From NCBI GenBank assembly GCA_016869285.1, contig VGEN01000002.1:1-64000 (forward strand): 64,000 nt of DNA, written 5' to 3'. Below the pieces are notes generated by a model. That model made no database searches and had not been told where the DNA came from. It saw only the letters and a program-made list of their open reading frames with translations. Made by a program: the position numbers and the translations under genes. Each line of letters opens with the position of its first letter. The stretch's first letter is position 1. This DNA is from Alphaproteobacteria bacterium. GTDB taxonomy: Bacteria; Pseudomonadota; Alphaproteobacteria; SHVZ01. Of this stretch, positions 8,815 to 16,164 are shown piece by piece.

Positions 8815-8846
8815 GACTCTCCCCCGCTCCGGCGGGGGAGAGAGTC
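8815..8846. terminator. Bidirectional terminator between convergent genes
   Basis: GACTCTCCCCCGC pairs with GCGGGGGAGAGAGTC, with a two-base bulge, between the binding-protein stop at 8807 and the tldD stop at 8849. It can serve both strands. No long T-run follows on either side. Confidence 0.7.
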
Positions 8847-8848
8847 GA

Positions 8849-10279
8849 TCAGCCCGTGCCGCCGACGGTGATGCCGTCCATCAAGAGCGTCGGCTGGCCG
8901 ACGCCGACCGGCACGCTCTGGCCTTCCTTGCCGCAGGTGCCGACGCCGCCATCCATGCGCATGTCGTTGCCGACCATGCGGACCTTGGTCATGGCGTCGG
9001 GGCCGTTGCCGGTCAGCATCGCGCCCTTCACGGCGGGGCCAATCTTGCCGTCCTCGATCAGATAGGCCTCGGAGGCGGCGAAGACGAACTTGCCCGAGGT
9101 GATGTCGACCTGGCCGCCGGAGAAGTCGACGGCATAGAGGCCGCGCTTCACCGACTTGATGATCTCCTCCGGCGAATGCGGGCCGGCGAGCATCAGCGTG
9201 TTGGTCATGCGCGGCATCGGCGAGGCGGCAAAGGATTCCCGCCGGCCGTTGCCGGTCGGCTTCATGCCCATCAGGCGCGCGTTCTGGCGGTCCTGCATGT
9301 AGCCGCGGAGGATGCCGTCCTCAATCAGGAGCGTGCGGCCCGAGGGCGTGCCTTCGTCATCGACGGTGATCGAGCCGCGGCGGTCCTGCAGCGTGCCGTC
9401 ATCGACGACGGTAACGCCGGGCGAGGCCACGTGCTGGCCGATGCGGTCGGAGAAGGTGGAAGTCTTCTTGCGGTTGAAGTCGCCCTCGAGCCCGTGGCCG
9501 ACCGCTTCGTGAAGCATCACGCCGGTCCAGCCGGGGCCGAGCACGACCGGCATCTCGCCAGCCGGCGCCGCGACCGCGCCGAGATTGACCGCGGCGGCGC
9601 GGATCGCCTCGTCGACGATGCTCTGCCAGCCTTCGGGCTTGAGGTAGATGTCGTAGGGGATGCGCCCGCCCGCGGATTCCGAGCCGGCTTCCTGGCGGTC
9701 GCCTTCGCCGAGGATCAGGCTGACGGTGAGGCGGACCATCGGCCTTATGTCTCCGACGGAGTAGCCGCCGGAACGCAGGATGCGGACGGCCTGCCAGGAG
9801 CCGGCGATGCTTGCCGAGACCTGGCGCACGCGCGGATCCTTCTTCCGCGCATAGGCGTCGATGTCCTGAAGGAGCTTCACCTTGGTCGAGAAATCGACCT
9901 CGGACAGCGGGTTGAAGTCGCCATAGAGGCGCCGGTTGGTGCCCGAGGGTGGCTCGGCATAGGTGCCGGCATGGCCGCGGCGCACCGCCTTCACCGTATC
10001 GGCGGCACGGCGGATCGCCGGCTCGCTGATCTCGGAGGCATGTGCATAGCCGGCCGACTCGCCGGCCACCGCGCGCAGGCCGAAGCCCTGGGTCGTGTCG
10101 AAGCTGGCGTTCTTGAGCCGGCCGTCGTCGAAGGTCAGGCTCTCGGACTGGCGGTACTCGAAGAAGAGCTCGCCGTCGTCCGTGCCCTTGAGCGCCTCGT
10201 CGACTACGCCCTCGACACGCTTCTTATCGAGGTCCTGGCGGTTGAAGAACAGGTCGTCGGTGGTCTGGATCGCGGACAT
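8849..10279 (-). CDS. tldD: Metalloprotease TldD
   Basis: A 476-residue TldD, the zinc protease subunit that works with TldE/PmbA to degrade unfolded or small modified peptides in the cytoplasm. The metal-binding motif HEAVGHGLEGD is at residues 257-267 (HExxxH), and length and C-terminal glycine-rich barrel match the family. pmbA is not in this window, as is common, since the two are often unlinked. It is the last gene of a minus-strand run after the HAD phosphatase (49-base gap), and it ends at the shared terminator. Confidence 0.95.
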   Translation of the reverse strand: MSAIQTTDDLFFNRQDLDKKRVEGVVDEALKGTDDGELFFEYRQSESLTFDDGRLKNASFDTTQGFGLRAVAGESAGYAHASEISEPAIRRAADTVKAVRRGHAGTYAEPPSGTNRRLYGDFNPLSEVDFSTKVKLLQDIDAYARKKDPRVRQVSASIAGSWQAVRILRSGGYSVGDIRPMVRLTVSLILGEGDRQEAGSESAGGRIPYDIYLKPEGWQSIVDEAIRAAAVNLGAVAAPAGEMPVVLGPGWTGVMLHEAVGHGLEGDFNRKKTSTFSDRIGQHVASPGVTVVDDGTLQDRRGSITVDDEGTPSGRTLLIEDGILRGYMQDRQNARLMGMKPTGNGRRESFAASPMPRMTNTLMLAGPHSPEEIIKSVKRGLYAVDFSGGQVDITSGKFVFAASEAYLIEDGKIGPAVKGAMLTGNGPDAMTKVRMVGNDMRMDGGVGTCGKEGQSVPVGVGQPTLLMDGITVGGTG

Positions 10280-10328
10280 GCTTAGATCTCCTCAGACCTG
10301 GATATAGGTAGCTCGATGAGATCTGCCA

Positions 10329-11204
10329 TCACCAGGCCAGCGTCGCCAGCGCCGCGGTCGGACGCTCGCGGTAGCTTTCGCAGAGCCGGTTCAACGCCCC
10401 GGACTCCGGTTTCGCTCCTGGGGGAATGCTCATCTCGCCCGAAGGCAGGCCGGCACAGATCAGAAGAGAGTCGATGCCGGCGGCACGCGCACCGGGAATG
10501 TCGGTCAGCAGGCCGTCGCCGCACATGGCGACGCGCTTGCGATCGACGCCCTGGATGAGCTCGAAGCAGCGCTCGTAGATCTCCTTGTGCGGCTTGCCGT
10601 GATAGCGGATGTCGCCGCCGAGCTCGGCATATCGCCTGGCAAGCCCGCCGGCGCAGACAGTCAGCCTGCCGTCCATCACCACCTCGAGATCCGGGTTGGC
10701 GCAGATCATCGGCAGCTTCCGGCGGATCGCCGCCTGCATCATCTCCTCGTAATGCGCGACCTTGTCGTCGAGCCCGTTGGGGCCGGTGTTGAGCACGAGA
10801 TCGGCCGCCTCGACGTCGGTCGTCAGCGTGAACTCGGTTTCCTCGACGAGGCCGGAGAAGCGGGCCGGTCCGGTGTCGATCGCCACATTGCCGAGCTTGC
10901 GATACCAGGGATCGGGACGATGCTTGAGATGGCGATGTGTCTCCTCGCCCGAGGTGACCAGGTGGTCGTAGAGATGACGGTCCACCTTGATCGAGTCGAG
11001 GCGCTCGCCGACGATGCTGCTTCGCCGCGGCGAGTTCGACAGCACGACGATCTGCGCGCCGCGCTTCTTCAGGCGTTCCAGGCAGTCGACGACGCCGGGG
11101 AAGGCGCTATTGCCGCCGTCGTAGAGGACGCCCCAGACATCGACGATATACGCGTCATAGCGATCCGCAACCTCGCGGACGCCGTCGAGAACGGGAATGG
11201 TCAC
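10329..11204 (-). CDS. HAD-superfamily hydrolase, subfamily IIA (TIGR01459 type)
   Basis: A 291-residue NagD-like phosphatase. HAD motif I is DVWGVLYDGG (nucleophile Asp and acid/base Asp region near residues 21-27), motif II is VVLSNSPRR, and motif III/IV is RVAMCGDGLLTDIPGARAAG. The cap domain lies between about residues 90 and 200, as in subclass IIA. The alphaproteobacterial TIGR01459 group has no proven substrate. The start is GTG, overlapping the EAL gene stop in GTGA, so the two are translationally coupled. Confidence 0.88.
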   Translation of the reverse strand: MTIPVLDGVREVADRYDAYIVDVWGVLYDGGNSAFPGVVDCLERLKKRGAQIVVLSNSPRRSSIVGERLDSIKVDRHLYDHLVTSGEETHRHLKHRPDPWYRKLGNVAIDTGPARFSGLVEETEFTLTTDVEAADLVLNTGPNGLDDKVAHYEEMMQAAIRRKLPMICANPDLEVVMDGRLTVCAGGLARRYAELGGDIRYHGKPHKEIYERCFELIQGVDRKRVAMCGDGLLTDIPGARAAGIDSLLICAGLPSGEMSIPPGAKPESGALNRLCESYRERPTAALATLAW

Positions 11205-12262
11205 GTAGCCTCTGCGCTCAGTCTGGGTTCGCCGAAGAGAAAGCCCTGGCCAAAGTCGGGCCGGCAGTCGAGGGCTTCAAGAAGCTGGTCTTCGGATTCG
11301 ACCTTTTCAATGATCAGGTCGACGGCCGCTCGGTCGAGGGCGAGCCTGAAGTCGCCCATGTCGATGTCGCCGGTCCTGACTGCGCTCAGCAGATGCTGCG
11401 CATCGACCTTCAGGAACTTGAAGCCGAGCGAGGCCAGGTCGCCGATATCCATGTCGAGATTGGTCACCTGGTCGAGCGACAGCTTGAAGCCGAGATTGGC
11501 GAGCTTTCTCAGCGAGTCGCGGTGATCGAGTCCAGTGGTGAGGTCTTTCTGGCTGAACTCGAAGAACAGCGCCTGCGCCAGCTCCGGGTACTCGCTGAGG
11601 AACTCGAGGAAATCGCGGAAGAAGCTGTCATCGGCGAGCGAGTATCCTGAGATGTTGCAGAAGAAGCCGAGATCGAGCTTGCCCTTGCGCGCACGGCGGG
11701 TGAGCTGGATGCAGCGGAACAGCAGCATGTTGTCGATTGCGCCCATCAGCCCGGCACGCTTCGCCACGTCGAGATATTGCTCGGGCAGGATCCAGCTGCC
11801 ATCCGGCGCGCGGATGCGGCTGAAGCACTCGAAGTAGCGCCGTCGGCGCTGCGGCAGGCTGACGATCGGCTGCAGGAAGAGATCGACCTTCTCCTGGTTG
11901 AGCGCGTCGCGCACGACCTCGAGCACCTGGTTCGCGGCCATCACCGGTCTCGGCGCCACGGCGACCGGCATCTTGGCGTCCACGGCCGCCGCGGCTCCGG
12001 GAGCCGCCTGCTGCGCGCGCTGGGCCGAGAGTTGCACGAGCAGCTTCTGCAGCACGCGCATCTCGGAGGCGACCTTCTCGCCCGAACCGGCGGCTCGCTT
12101 GCCGAGTTCCGACTGCTCTTCGGCGAGGCCTTCGAGACGCGCTTCGATCAGGCGCAGGCGCCGCTTCACCTTGCGGTTGGAAAGGGCAAGGAAGAGGACT
12201 AACAGCAGCGCCAGTGCCGAGACCGCGAGCGAAGCGAGAAGGATCAGAAAGGAATCCGGAAT
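11201..12262 (-). CDS. Membrane-anchored degenerate EAL-domain protein (TipF-like)
   Basis: About 353 residues if read from an ATT codon at 12262: one N-terminal membrane helix (SFLILLASLAVSALALLLV), a charged coiled-coil (RLRLIEARLEGLAEEQSE), an Ala/Pro linker and an EAL fold. The EAL signature is changed to ECF, the ELTE motif to FEFSQ, and the DDFG loop to LDQVTN, so phosphodiesterase activity is unlikely; c-di-GMP binding or protein contact is more plausible. Anchor plus coiled-coil plus degenerate EAL is also the layout of Caulobacter TipF, a flagellar-positioning factor, but orthology is inferred only. No ATG, GTG or TTG exists in frame between 12169 (GTG) and the upstream stop; starting at 12169 would delete the helix. 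Confidence 0.75.
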   Translation of the reverse strand: MPDSFLILLASLAVSALALLLVLFLALSNRKVKRRLRLIEARLEGLAEEQSELGKRAAGSGEKVASEMRVLQKLLVQLSAQRAQQAAPGAAAAVDAKMPVAVAPRPVMAANQVLEVVRDALNQEKVDLFLQPIVSLPQRRRRYFECFSRIRAPDGSWILPEQYLDVAKRAGLMGAIDNMLLFRCIQLTRRARKGKLDLGFFCNISGYSLADDSFFRDFLEFLSEYPELAQALFFEFSQKDLTTGLDHRDSLRKLANLGFKLSLDQVTNLDMDIGDLASLGFKFLKVDAQHLLSAVRTGDIDMGDFRLALDRAAVDLIIEKVESEDQLLEALDCRPDFGQGFLFGEPRLSAEAT

Positions 12263-12275
12263 GAGCAGGTCTCCT
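12260..12275 (-). promoter_or_regulatory. Ribosome site placing an ATT start codon
   Basis: On the minus strand AGGAG (12275-12271) is followed after eight bases by ATT (12262-12260), in frame with the EAL-protein gene. CTG at 12268-12266 is only two bases from the site, and the first ordinary start codon is 31 codons further on, past the membrane helix. The spacing makes ATT the best initiator. Confidence 0.55.
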
Positions 12276-12301
12276 GGGCCGCGCGGCGCATTGTGCCCGG
12301 C

Positions 12302-13372
12302 TCAGCCGGGGGAGGGAAGGCCTGCACCGACCGCGCCGCCGAGCGTGGCGAATCCGTCACGCTCGAGCAGCGATTCGAGCTCGTCGAGCAGGCGCGGAAT
12401 CAGCCCCGGCCCCTGATAAACGAGTGCGCTGTAGACCTGAACCAGCGAAGCGCCAGCGCGAATCCGCCGATACGCATCGATCCCCGACTCGATGCCGCCG
12501 ACGCCAATCAGGACCAGCTTGCCTTGGGTGAGGCGGTGGAAGTCGGCGAGCGCAGCGAGCGCCAGGTCGCGGAGCGGCCGGCCGGAGAGGCCGCCGGTCT
12601 CGGCGCGATGGGCGCTTCGCAGGCTTTGCGGTCGAGAGATCGTCGTGTTGGAGACGATCAGGCCGTCGAGCCGATGGTCGATCGCGACCTCGGCGACCGC
12701 CTGCCTTTCTTCTTCCGAGAGATCGGGGGCGACCTTGACCAGGATCGGCGGCGGATCGGCGAGACCGAGGCGGTTGCGTTCTGCTTTCACCGCCTCGACC
12801 AGCTCGATCAGCGGCGCCTTCGCCTGGAGCGCACGCAGGCCAGGCGTGTTCGGCGAGGAGACATTGACGGTGAGATAATCGGCAAGCGGGCCGAAGGTGG
12901 CTACGCCCGCGGCGTAGTCGGCGACGGCATCGGCCTGGTCCTTGTTCTTGCCGATATTGATGCCGACGATCCCGGCGTGCCGGTCGCGCTCCGCGAGGCG
13001 CGCCTGCGCCTCGGCGTGGCCGCGGTTGTTGAAGCCCATGCGATTGATGAGCGCCGCATCCTCGGTCAAGCGGAAGAGGCGCGGCGGCGGGTTGCCGATC
13101 TGCGCCTTGGGCGTCAGCGTGCCGACCTCGACGAAGCCGAACCCGGCGGCGAGGAAGCCGGCGGGCGCCACCGCATCCTTGTCGAGGCCGGCCGCGAGGC
13201 CGAGCGGGTTGGGGAACCGCCGTCCCCACAGCGTCTGCGCCAATCGGGGTCGTTCCGGCGAGCGGCGCGGCCCGAGCCCGAGCGCCATGGCCCGAAGCGC
13301 GAGATGGTGGGCGGTTTCCGGCGGCAGCAGGCGGAGCGCCGCGGTCGCGAGATCGAACATGGGCGCGCTCAT
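12302..13372 (-). CDS. pyrD: Dihydroorotate dehydrogenase (quinone), class 2
   Basis: The fourth step of pyrimidine synthesis: oxidation of dihydroorotate to orotate with electrons passed to membrane quinone. About 356 residues. FMN and substrate motifs are in order: AAGLDKDA, MGFNNRG, the catalytic-serine stretch NVSSPNTPGLR, GLIVSNTT and GVGGIESG. The N-terminal helices (LATAALRLLPPETAHHLAL), which dock the enzyme on the membrane, are typical of class 2. ATG 13372 is chosen; an ATG at 13396 would add eight residues. It is the first gene of a minus-strand run leading to tldD. Confidence 0.95.
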   Translation of the reverse strand: MSAPMFDLATAALRLLPPETAHHLALRAMALGLGPRRSPERPRLAQTLWGRRFPNPLGLAAGLDKDAVAPAGFLAAGFGFVEVGTLTPKAQIGNPPPRLFRLTEDAALINRMGFNNRGHAEAQARLAERDRHAGIVGINIGKNKDQADAVADYAAGVATFGPLADYLTVNVSSPNTPGLRALQAKAPLIELVEAVKAERNRLGLADPPPILVKVAPDLSEEERQAVAEVAIDHRLDGLIVSNTTISRPQSLRSAHRAETGGLSGRPLRDLALAALADFHRLTQGKLVLIGVGGIESGIDAYRRIRAGASLVQVYSALVYQGPGLIPRLLDELESLLERDGFATLGGAVGAGLPSPG

Positions 13373-13430
13373 AACAGGTTTTTGCGCGGGTCGCATGGAA
13401 ACCGACGCCGAGGACCGCTATCTATCGATC

Positions 13431-13727
13431 ATGAGGCGCGCTCTTCTCGCCCTGACCTTGGTGGCTGCCGGCTGTACGCCGATGGCCTATACGCGGCCGG
13501 GCGTAACGGCCGAGCAGGCGGAAGTCGAGGAGCGCGAGTGCCGGAGCCTTGCCGCCCGCGAGAGCTTCTTCAACTACCCATATCCCTATCTGGGGTATCC
13601 CCATCACCGGCGGCATCGTGGAGGAGGCGCCTTCCTCGATCGCATGATGAGTGAAAGCAACCTCTCCGACTTCTGCATGCGCTCGCGCGGCTACTCGCTG
13701 CAGCCGGTTCCGCCTAACCCTTTCTGA
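13431..13727 (+). CDS. Small putative lipoprotein
   Basis: 98 residues. MRRALLALTLVAAGC is a lipoprotein signal with lipobox VAAGC, so the mature protein should be acylated at Cys15. The rest is short and polar with an aromatic/His-rich patch (NYPYPYLGYPHHRRHRGGG) and a C-terminal SDFCMRSRGYSL segment, often seen in small outer-membrane-associated lipoproteins of unknown role. Two extra Cys residues could form a disulphide. The 3' end overlaps the convergent methyltransferase gene by 14 bases. Confidence 0.75.
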   Translation: MRRALLALTLVAAGCTPMAYTRPGVTAEQAEVEERECRSLAARESFFNYPYPYLGYPHHRRHRGGGAFLDRMMSESNLSDFCMRSRGYSLQPVPPNPF

Positions 13728-14949
13728 ACAGGAAGAGCAGGCCTTCGACAGGCGTGTCGCTCTGGCGGCGTAGCACCGCCGGTTCGGCCGCTAGCTCGGT
13801 CCATCCGCGTGCCGTGGCAAGAGCTCGCACGTGTTCGGGCACGTGCGCATAGCGAAGATCCGAGGTCAGGCGATAAGTACCGGCCTCGCTCAGCGTCTCG
13901 ATCGAGAAGGCAAGCGCGCCGCCCGGTGACAGCGCGGCGTCGATCGACGCGAAGGCCGGCGCGAGGTTGCCGAGATAGTTCAGCACGTCGGCGGCGACGA
14001 CGAGGTCGAAAGGCTGCGGGAAACGCGCGGTCACCAGATCGGCTTCCGTGAGCTCGGCATAGAGCCCGCGCCGCTTCGCCTGGGTCAGCATGCCAGGGGA
14101 GAGATCGAGCCCCGTCATGGCGCGCGCAATCGGCGCCAGGGCCACGCCCGCAAGGCCGGTGCCGCAGCCGAGATCGAGAATGGTGAGGCTCTTCGGCGCC
14201 GGCGCCAGGTGACGCGCGATCAGCGCGGAAAGCGCTTCGGGTGTCCGGTAGTCGAGGCGCTCGACGAGATCGCGGTCGAAATGCGGCGCGAACTTGTCGA
14301 AGAGCCCGCGAACATAGCCGGCTGGCGGCCGGTCGGGATCGCCCTCCAGGCTGGCGAGGAGGAACCGCGCTTCGTCCTGGCCGGCGTCGAGCGCGATCGC
14401 GCGTCGGCAGGCCTCGGCCGATTCTTGTCTCTGATCGCGCTTCCGCGCCGCGTGCGCGCGCGCGGTCCAGGCGACCGGATCGCGCGCATCGAGCAGCGAC
14501 GCGCGCCTGGATGCGGCAAGTGCCATGTCCGGCTGGTCGAGGCTGATGGCGGCGGTCGCCAGATTGCGGAAGGCGAGCGAATCGCCTGGCCGTGCGACAA
14601 GGCTGCGCCGGAAGGAAGCGGCGGCGGCGGCGGTGTGGCCAAGCGTCGCGAGCACGGCGCCGCGGCTCAGGTGGTAGGCGGCCGATTGCGGCGCGCGCCT
14701 GATCGCCTGGTCGATCGCACGCAGACCGTCGCCCGAGCGGCCCTGCTGATGCAGGACCGCGCCGAGCAGGTGGTGGGCATCCGCGAGCCGATTGTCGGCG
14801 GCGATTGCCTTGCGATAGGCATGCTCGGCGTCCTCGAGCTGGCCGAGCTGGTGCAGCGCAAGCCCCTGATTCAACTGCTTGGCCGCAGGACTTATCCCCA
14901 GGCCGCCGGGAATGCTTGCAGTCCGTCCAGAATCACGGTTTGATTTCAT
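13714..14949 (-). CDS. TPR-repeat SAM-dependent methyltransferase
   Basis: About 411 residues. Residues 20-190 are tandem TPR units (GLALHQLGQLEDAEHAYRKA, then LLGAVLHQQGRSGDGLRAI). Residues 230-400 are a class I methyltransferase: motif I ILDLGCGTGLAG, post-I MTGLDLSPGML and the acceptor region FDLVVAADVLNYLG. Such fusions methylate protein or small-molecule targets recruited by the TPRs; the target is unknown. ATG 14949 is chosen over a TTG at 14988. The promoter region is AT-rich and shared divergently with the small gene at 15003. Confidence 0.85.
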   Translation of the reverse strand: MKSNRDSGRTASIPGGLGISPAAKQLNQGLALHQLGQLEDAEHAYRKAIAADNRLADAHHLLGAVLHQQGRSGDGLRAIDQAIRRAPQSAAYHLSRGAVLATLGHTAAAAASFRRSLVARPGDSLAFRNLATAAISLDQPDMALAASRRASLLDARDPVAWTARAHAARKRDQRQESAEACRRAIALDAGQDEARFLLASLEGDPDRPPAGYVRGLFDKFAPHFDRDLVERLDYRTPEALSALIARHLAPAPKSLTILDLGCGTGLAGVALAPIARAMTGLDLSPGMLTQAKRRGLYAELTEADLVTARFPQPFDLVVAADVLNYLGNLAPAFASIDAALSPGGALAFSIETLSEAGTYRLTSDLRYAHVPEHVRALATARGWTELAAEPAVLRRQSDTPVEGLLFLFRKG

Positions 14950-14961
14950 AAAATTTGAATT

Positions 14962-14979
14962 AAATCCGTATCCGGATTT
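14962..14979. promoter_or_regulatory. Inverted repeat in a divergent promoter (candidate operator)
   Basis: AAATCCG-TATC-CGGATTT is a perfect 7-bp inverted repeat in the only AT-rich patch of the area, between divergent starts at 14949 and 15003. Position and symmetry fit a regulator-binding site. No regulator gene is adjacent and no second copy was noticed. Confidence 0.4.
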
Positions 14980-15002
14980 TCGTCTCAAGGGGCCAGCCGC
15001 GA

Positions 15003-15185
15003 ATGTACACCGACGACGATCTCCGCGACGTGCTCAGCGACATCGACGATACGCTGGACAGCACCAGCGCATGGTTAACGCCGCGCTCGCGCGGCAGCCT
15101 GCTGATGGCGCGCGAGGTCGTCGAGCGTGTCCTGGCGCGTCGCCGCATGCCCTGGCCGCCGCTGGTGATGGACGCGGCCGACTGA
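15003..15185 (+). CDS. Small acidic protein of unknown function
   Basis: 60 residues, starting MYTDDDLRDVLSDIDDTLDS, with an amphipathic acidic N-terminal half and a basic middle (EVVERVLARRRM). It has no signal peptide or membrane segment. The frame begins at ATG in a sensible position downstream of an AT-rich promoter region and ends three bases before the convergent gene at 15189. I do not recognise a family. It is kept because the start, composition and placement are better than for chance frames. Confidence 0.55.
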   Translation: MYTDDDLRDVLSDIDDTLDSTSAWLTPRSRGSLLMAREVVERVLARRRMPWPPLVMDAAD

Positions 15186-15188
15186 CGC

Positions 15189-15464
15189 TCAGACGTCGAT
15201 GGTGACGCCGTCGCGCTTGCGCGGGCGCTGCGCCTGACGAACATCGGCCGCCTTCTCCTCGGTGCCGGCGGCGGCGCTCCGCTTCTCTTCGGACTTGGCT
15301 CCCTCGCTGCCGCGCCCGCGGCTCGGGCCGGCGACGGCACGGACAGTCTGGGTCGCGATCGGCCGCAGCTGGGCAAGCTGGACCACATCGGCCCGCGCCT
15401 GCGTCGAGGGCTGCGGCTGGACCGCCTGCGGCATGTGGATACTCGGCGGAATGACAATCGCCAT
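15189..15464 (-). CDS. Small unknown protein, possible relative of 19790-20137
   Basis: 91 residues: a short hydrophobic start (MAIVIPPSIHMPQAVQ), a long Gln/Ala/Ser/Lys-rich, probably disordered middle, and a C-terminus RKRDGVTIDV. The layout (beta-like N-terminus, disordered linker, basic residues then a short DV-type beta-strand tail) resembles the protein at 19790-20137, whose tail is RRGEFLDVEA. Both also share ATACCTAAAAC upstream. The function is unknown. It is divergent from hsp20, and its upstream region overlaps the hsp20 promoter. Confidence 0.55.
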   Translation of the reverse strand: MAIVIPPSIHMPQAVQPQPSTQARADVVQLAQLRPIATQTVRAVAGPSRGRGSEGAKSEEKRSAAAGTEEKAADVRQAQRPRKRDGVTIDV

Positions 15465-15504
15465 AAGACAAAGTTGGGGCTCGCGATTCTCGCCGTCAAG
15501 GCCG

Positions 15505-15532
15505 GTTGAAATACCTAAAACGCCGCCTATCT
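15505..15532 (+). promoter_or_regulatory. RpoH (sigma-32) type promoter of hsp20
   Basis: A GTTGAAA -35 box at 15505-15511 and a CCTATCT -10 box at 15526-15532 are separated so that TTG and CCTAT have 17 bases between them. This matches the alphaproteobacterial RpoH pattern CTTG-N17-CYTATnT, except for the first base. Transcription should begin near 15539, giving a leader of about 100 bases. Confidence 0.7.
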
Positions 15533-15580
15533 CACTGTTGTCGGGCGCCGCTTAGCGGGTTCGACGTATCGTTAACCAGA

Positions 15581-15633
15581 CGGGTATCCGGCCCTCGGGC
15601 GGATACCCGGACCCAAGTTGCTCAGCAAAGGAG
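15581..15633 (+). promoter_or_regulatory. Structured 5' leader of hsp20, candidate RNA thermometer
   Basis: The leader contains a perfect 10-bp hairpin (CGGGTATCCG with CGGATACCCG, 15581-15590 and 15600-15609). Just downstream is TTGCTCAGCAAAGGAG, where TTGC can pair with GCAA directly beside the AAAGGAG ribosome site. Several hairpins followed by a TTGCT-containing element at the Shine-Dalgarno site, in an hsp20 leader of about 100 bases, is the plan of ROSE thermometers. The last hairpin is not a clear ROSE match, so this is a candidate only. Confidence 0.45.
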
Positions 15634-15642
15634 AACTCGGAT

Positions 15643-16101
15643 ATGTCCACCTTCGATCTCAGCCCCTTGTTCCGTTCCACCGTCGGCTTCGACCGAATGA
15701 TGTCGCTGCTCGACGCAGCCGGCCGTTCGGATGAGCAGGCCTATCCGCCGTACAACATCGAGAAGGTCAGCGAGGACGCCTACCGAATCACCATGGCCGT
15801 CGCCGGATTCGGCGAGGAGGATCTCTCCATCGTCGCCCAGGGCAACAGCCTGGTCATCACCGGCAAGCAGAATCGCGAGGAGAAGAAGGGCTCCGACTAC
15901 CTCTACCGGGGTATCGCCGGCCGCGCCTTCGAGCGTCGCTTCCAGCTTGCCGACCATATCAAGGTGACCGGTGCGGAGCTCGCCAACGGCCTCCTGAACG
16001 TCGACCTCGTGCGCGAGGTGCCGGAGGCGATGAAGCCGCGGACCATCAAGGTCGGCACGGCTTCGCCCAAGCAGGTCGTCGACCAGAAGGTCGCTGCCTA
16101 A
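15643..16101 (+). CDS. Small heat-shock protein, Hsp20/IbpA family
   Basis: A 152-residue holdase chaperone that binds unfolding proteins in the cytoplasm. The alpha-crystallin domain spans about residues 38-130, with PPYNIEKVSEDAYRITMAVA at its start, the LVITGKQ strand and the A-x-x-x-G-x-L-like signature in ELANGLLNVDLVRE. The N-terminal LFRSTVGFDRMMSLLD is typical of the IbpA class in alphaproteobacteria. ATG 15643 follows AAAGGAG. Expression is probably heat-induced, judging from the RpoH-like promoter and structured leader. A strong terminator follows. Confidence 0.94.
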   Translation: MSTFDLSPLFRSTVGFDRMMSLLDAAGRSDEQAYPPYNIEKVSEDAYRITMAVAGFGEEDLSIVAQGNSLVITGKQNREEKKGSDYLYRGIAGRAFERRFQLADHIKVTGAELANGLLNVDLVREVPEAMKPRTIKVGTASPKQVVDQKVAA

Positions 16102-16127
16102 GGAACGTATCCTTGCAGTGAGGATCG

Positions 16128-16155
16128 AAGGGCCGCCCCTCGGGGCGGCCCTTTT
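16128..16155 (+). terminator. Rho-independent terminator after hsp20
   Basis: AAGGGCCGCCCC and GGGGCGGCCCTT form a 12-bp stem with a two-base loop, followed by TTTT. It lies between the hsp20 stop and the convergent ABC transporter stop at 16165 and may act on both strands. Confidence 0.85.
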
Positions 16156-16164
16156 GCCTTGCGG

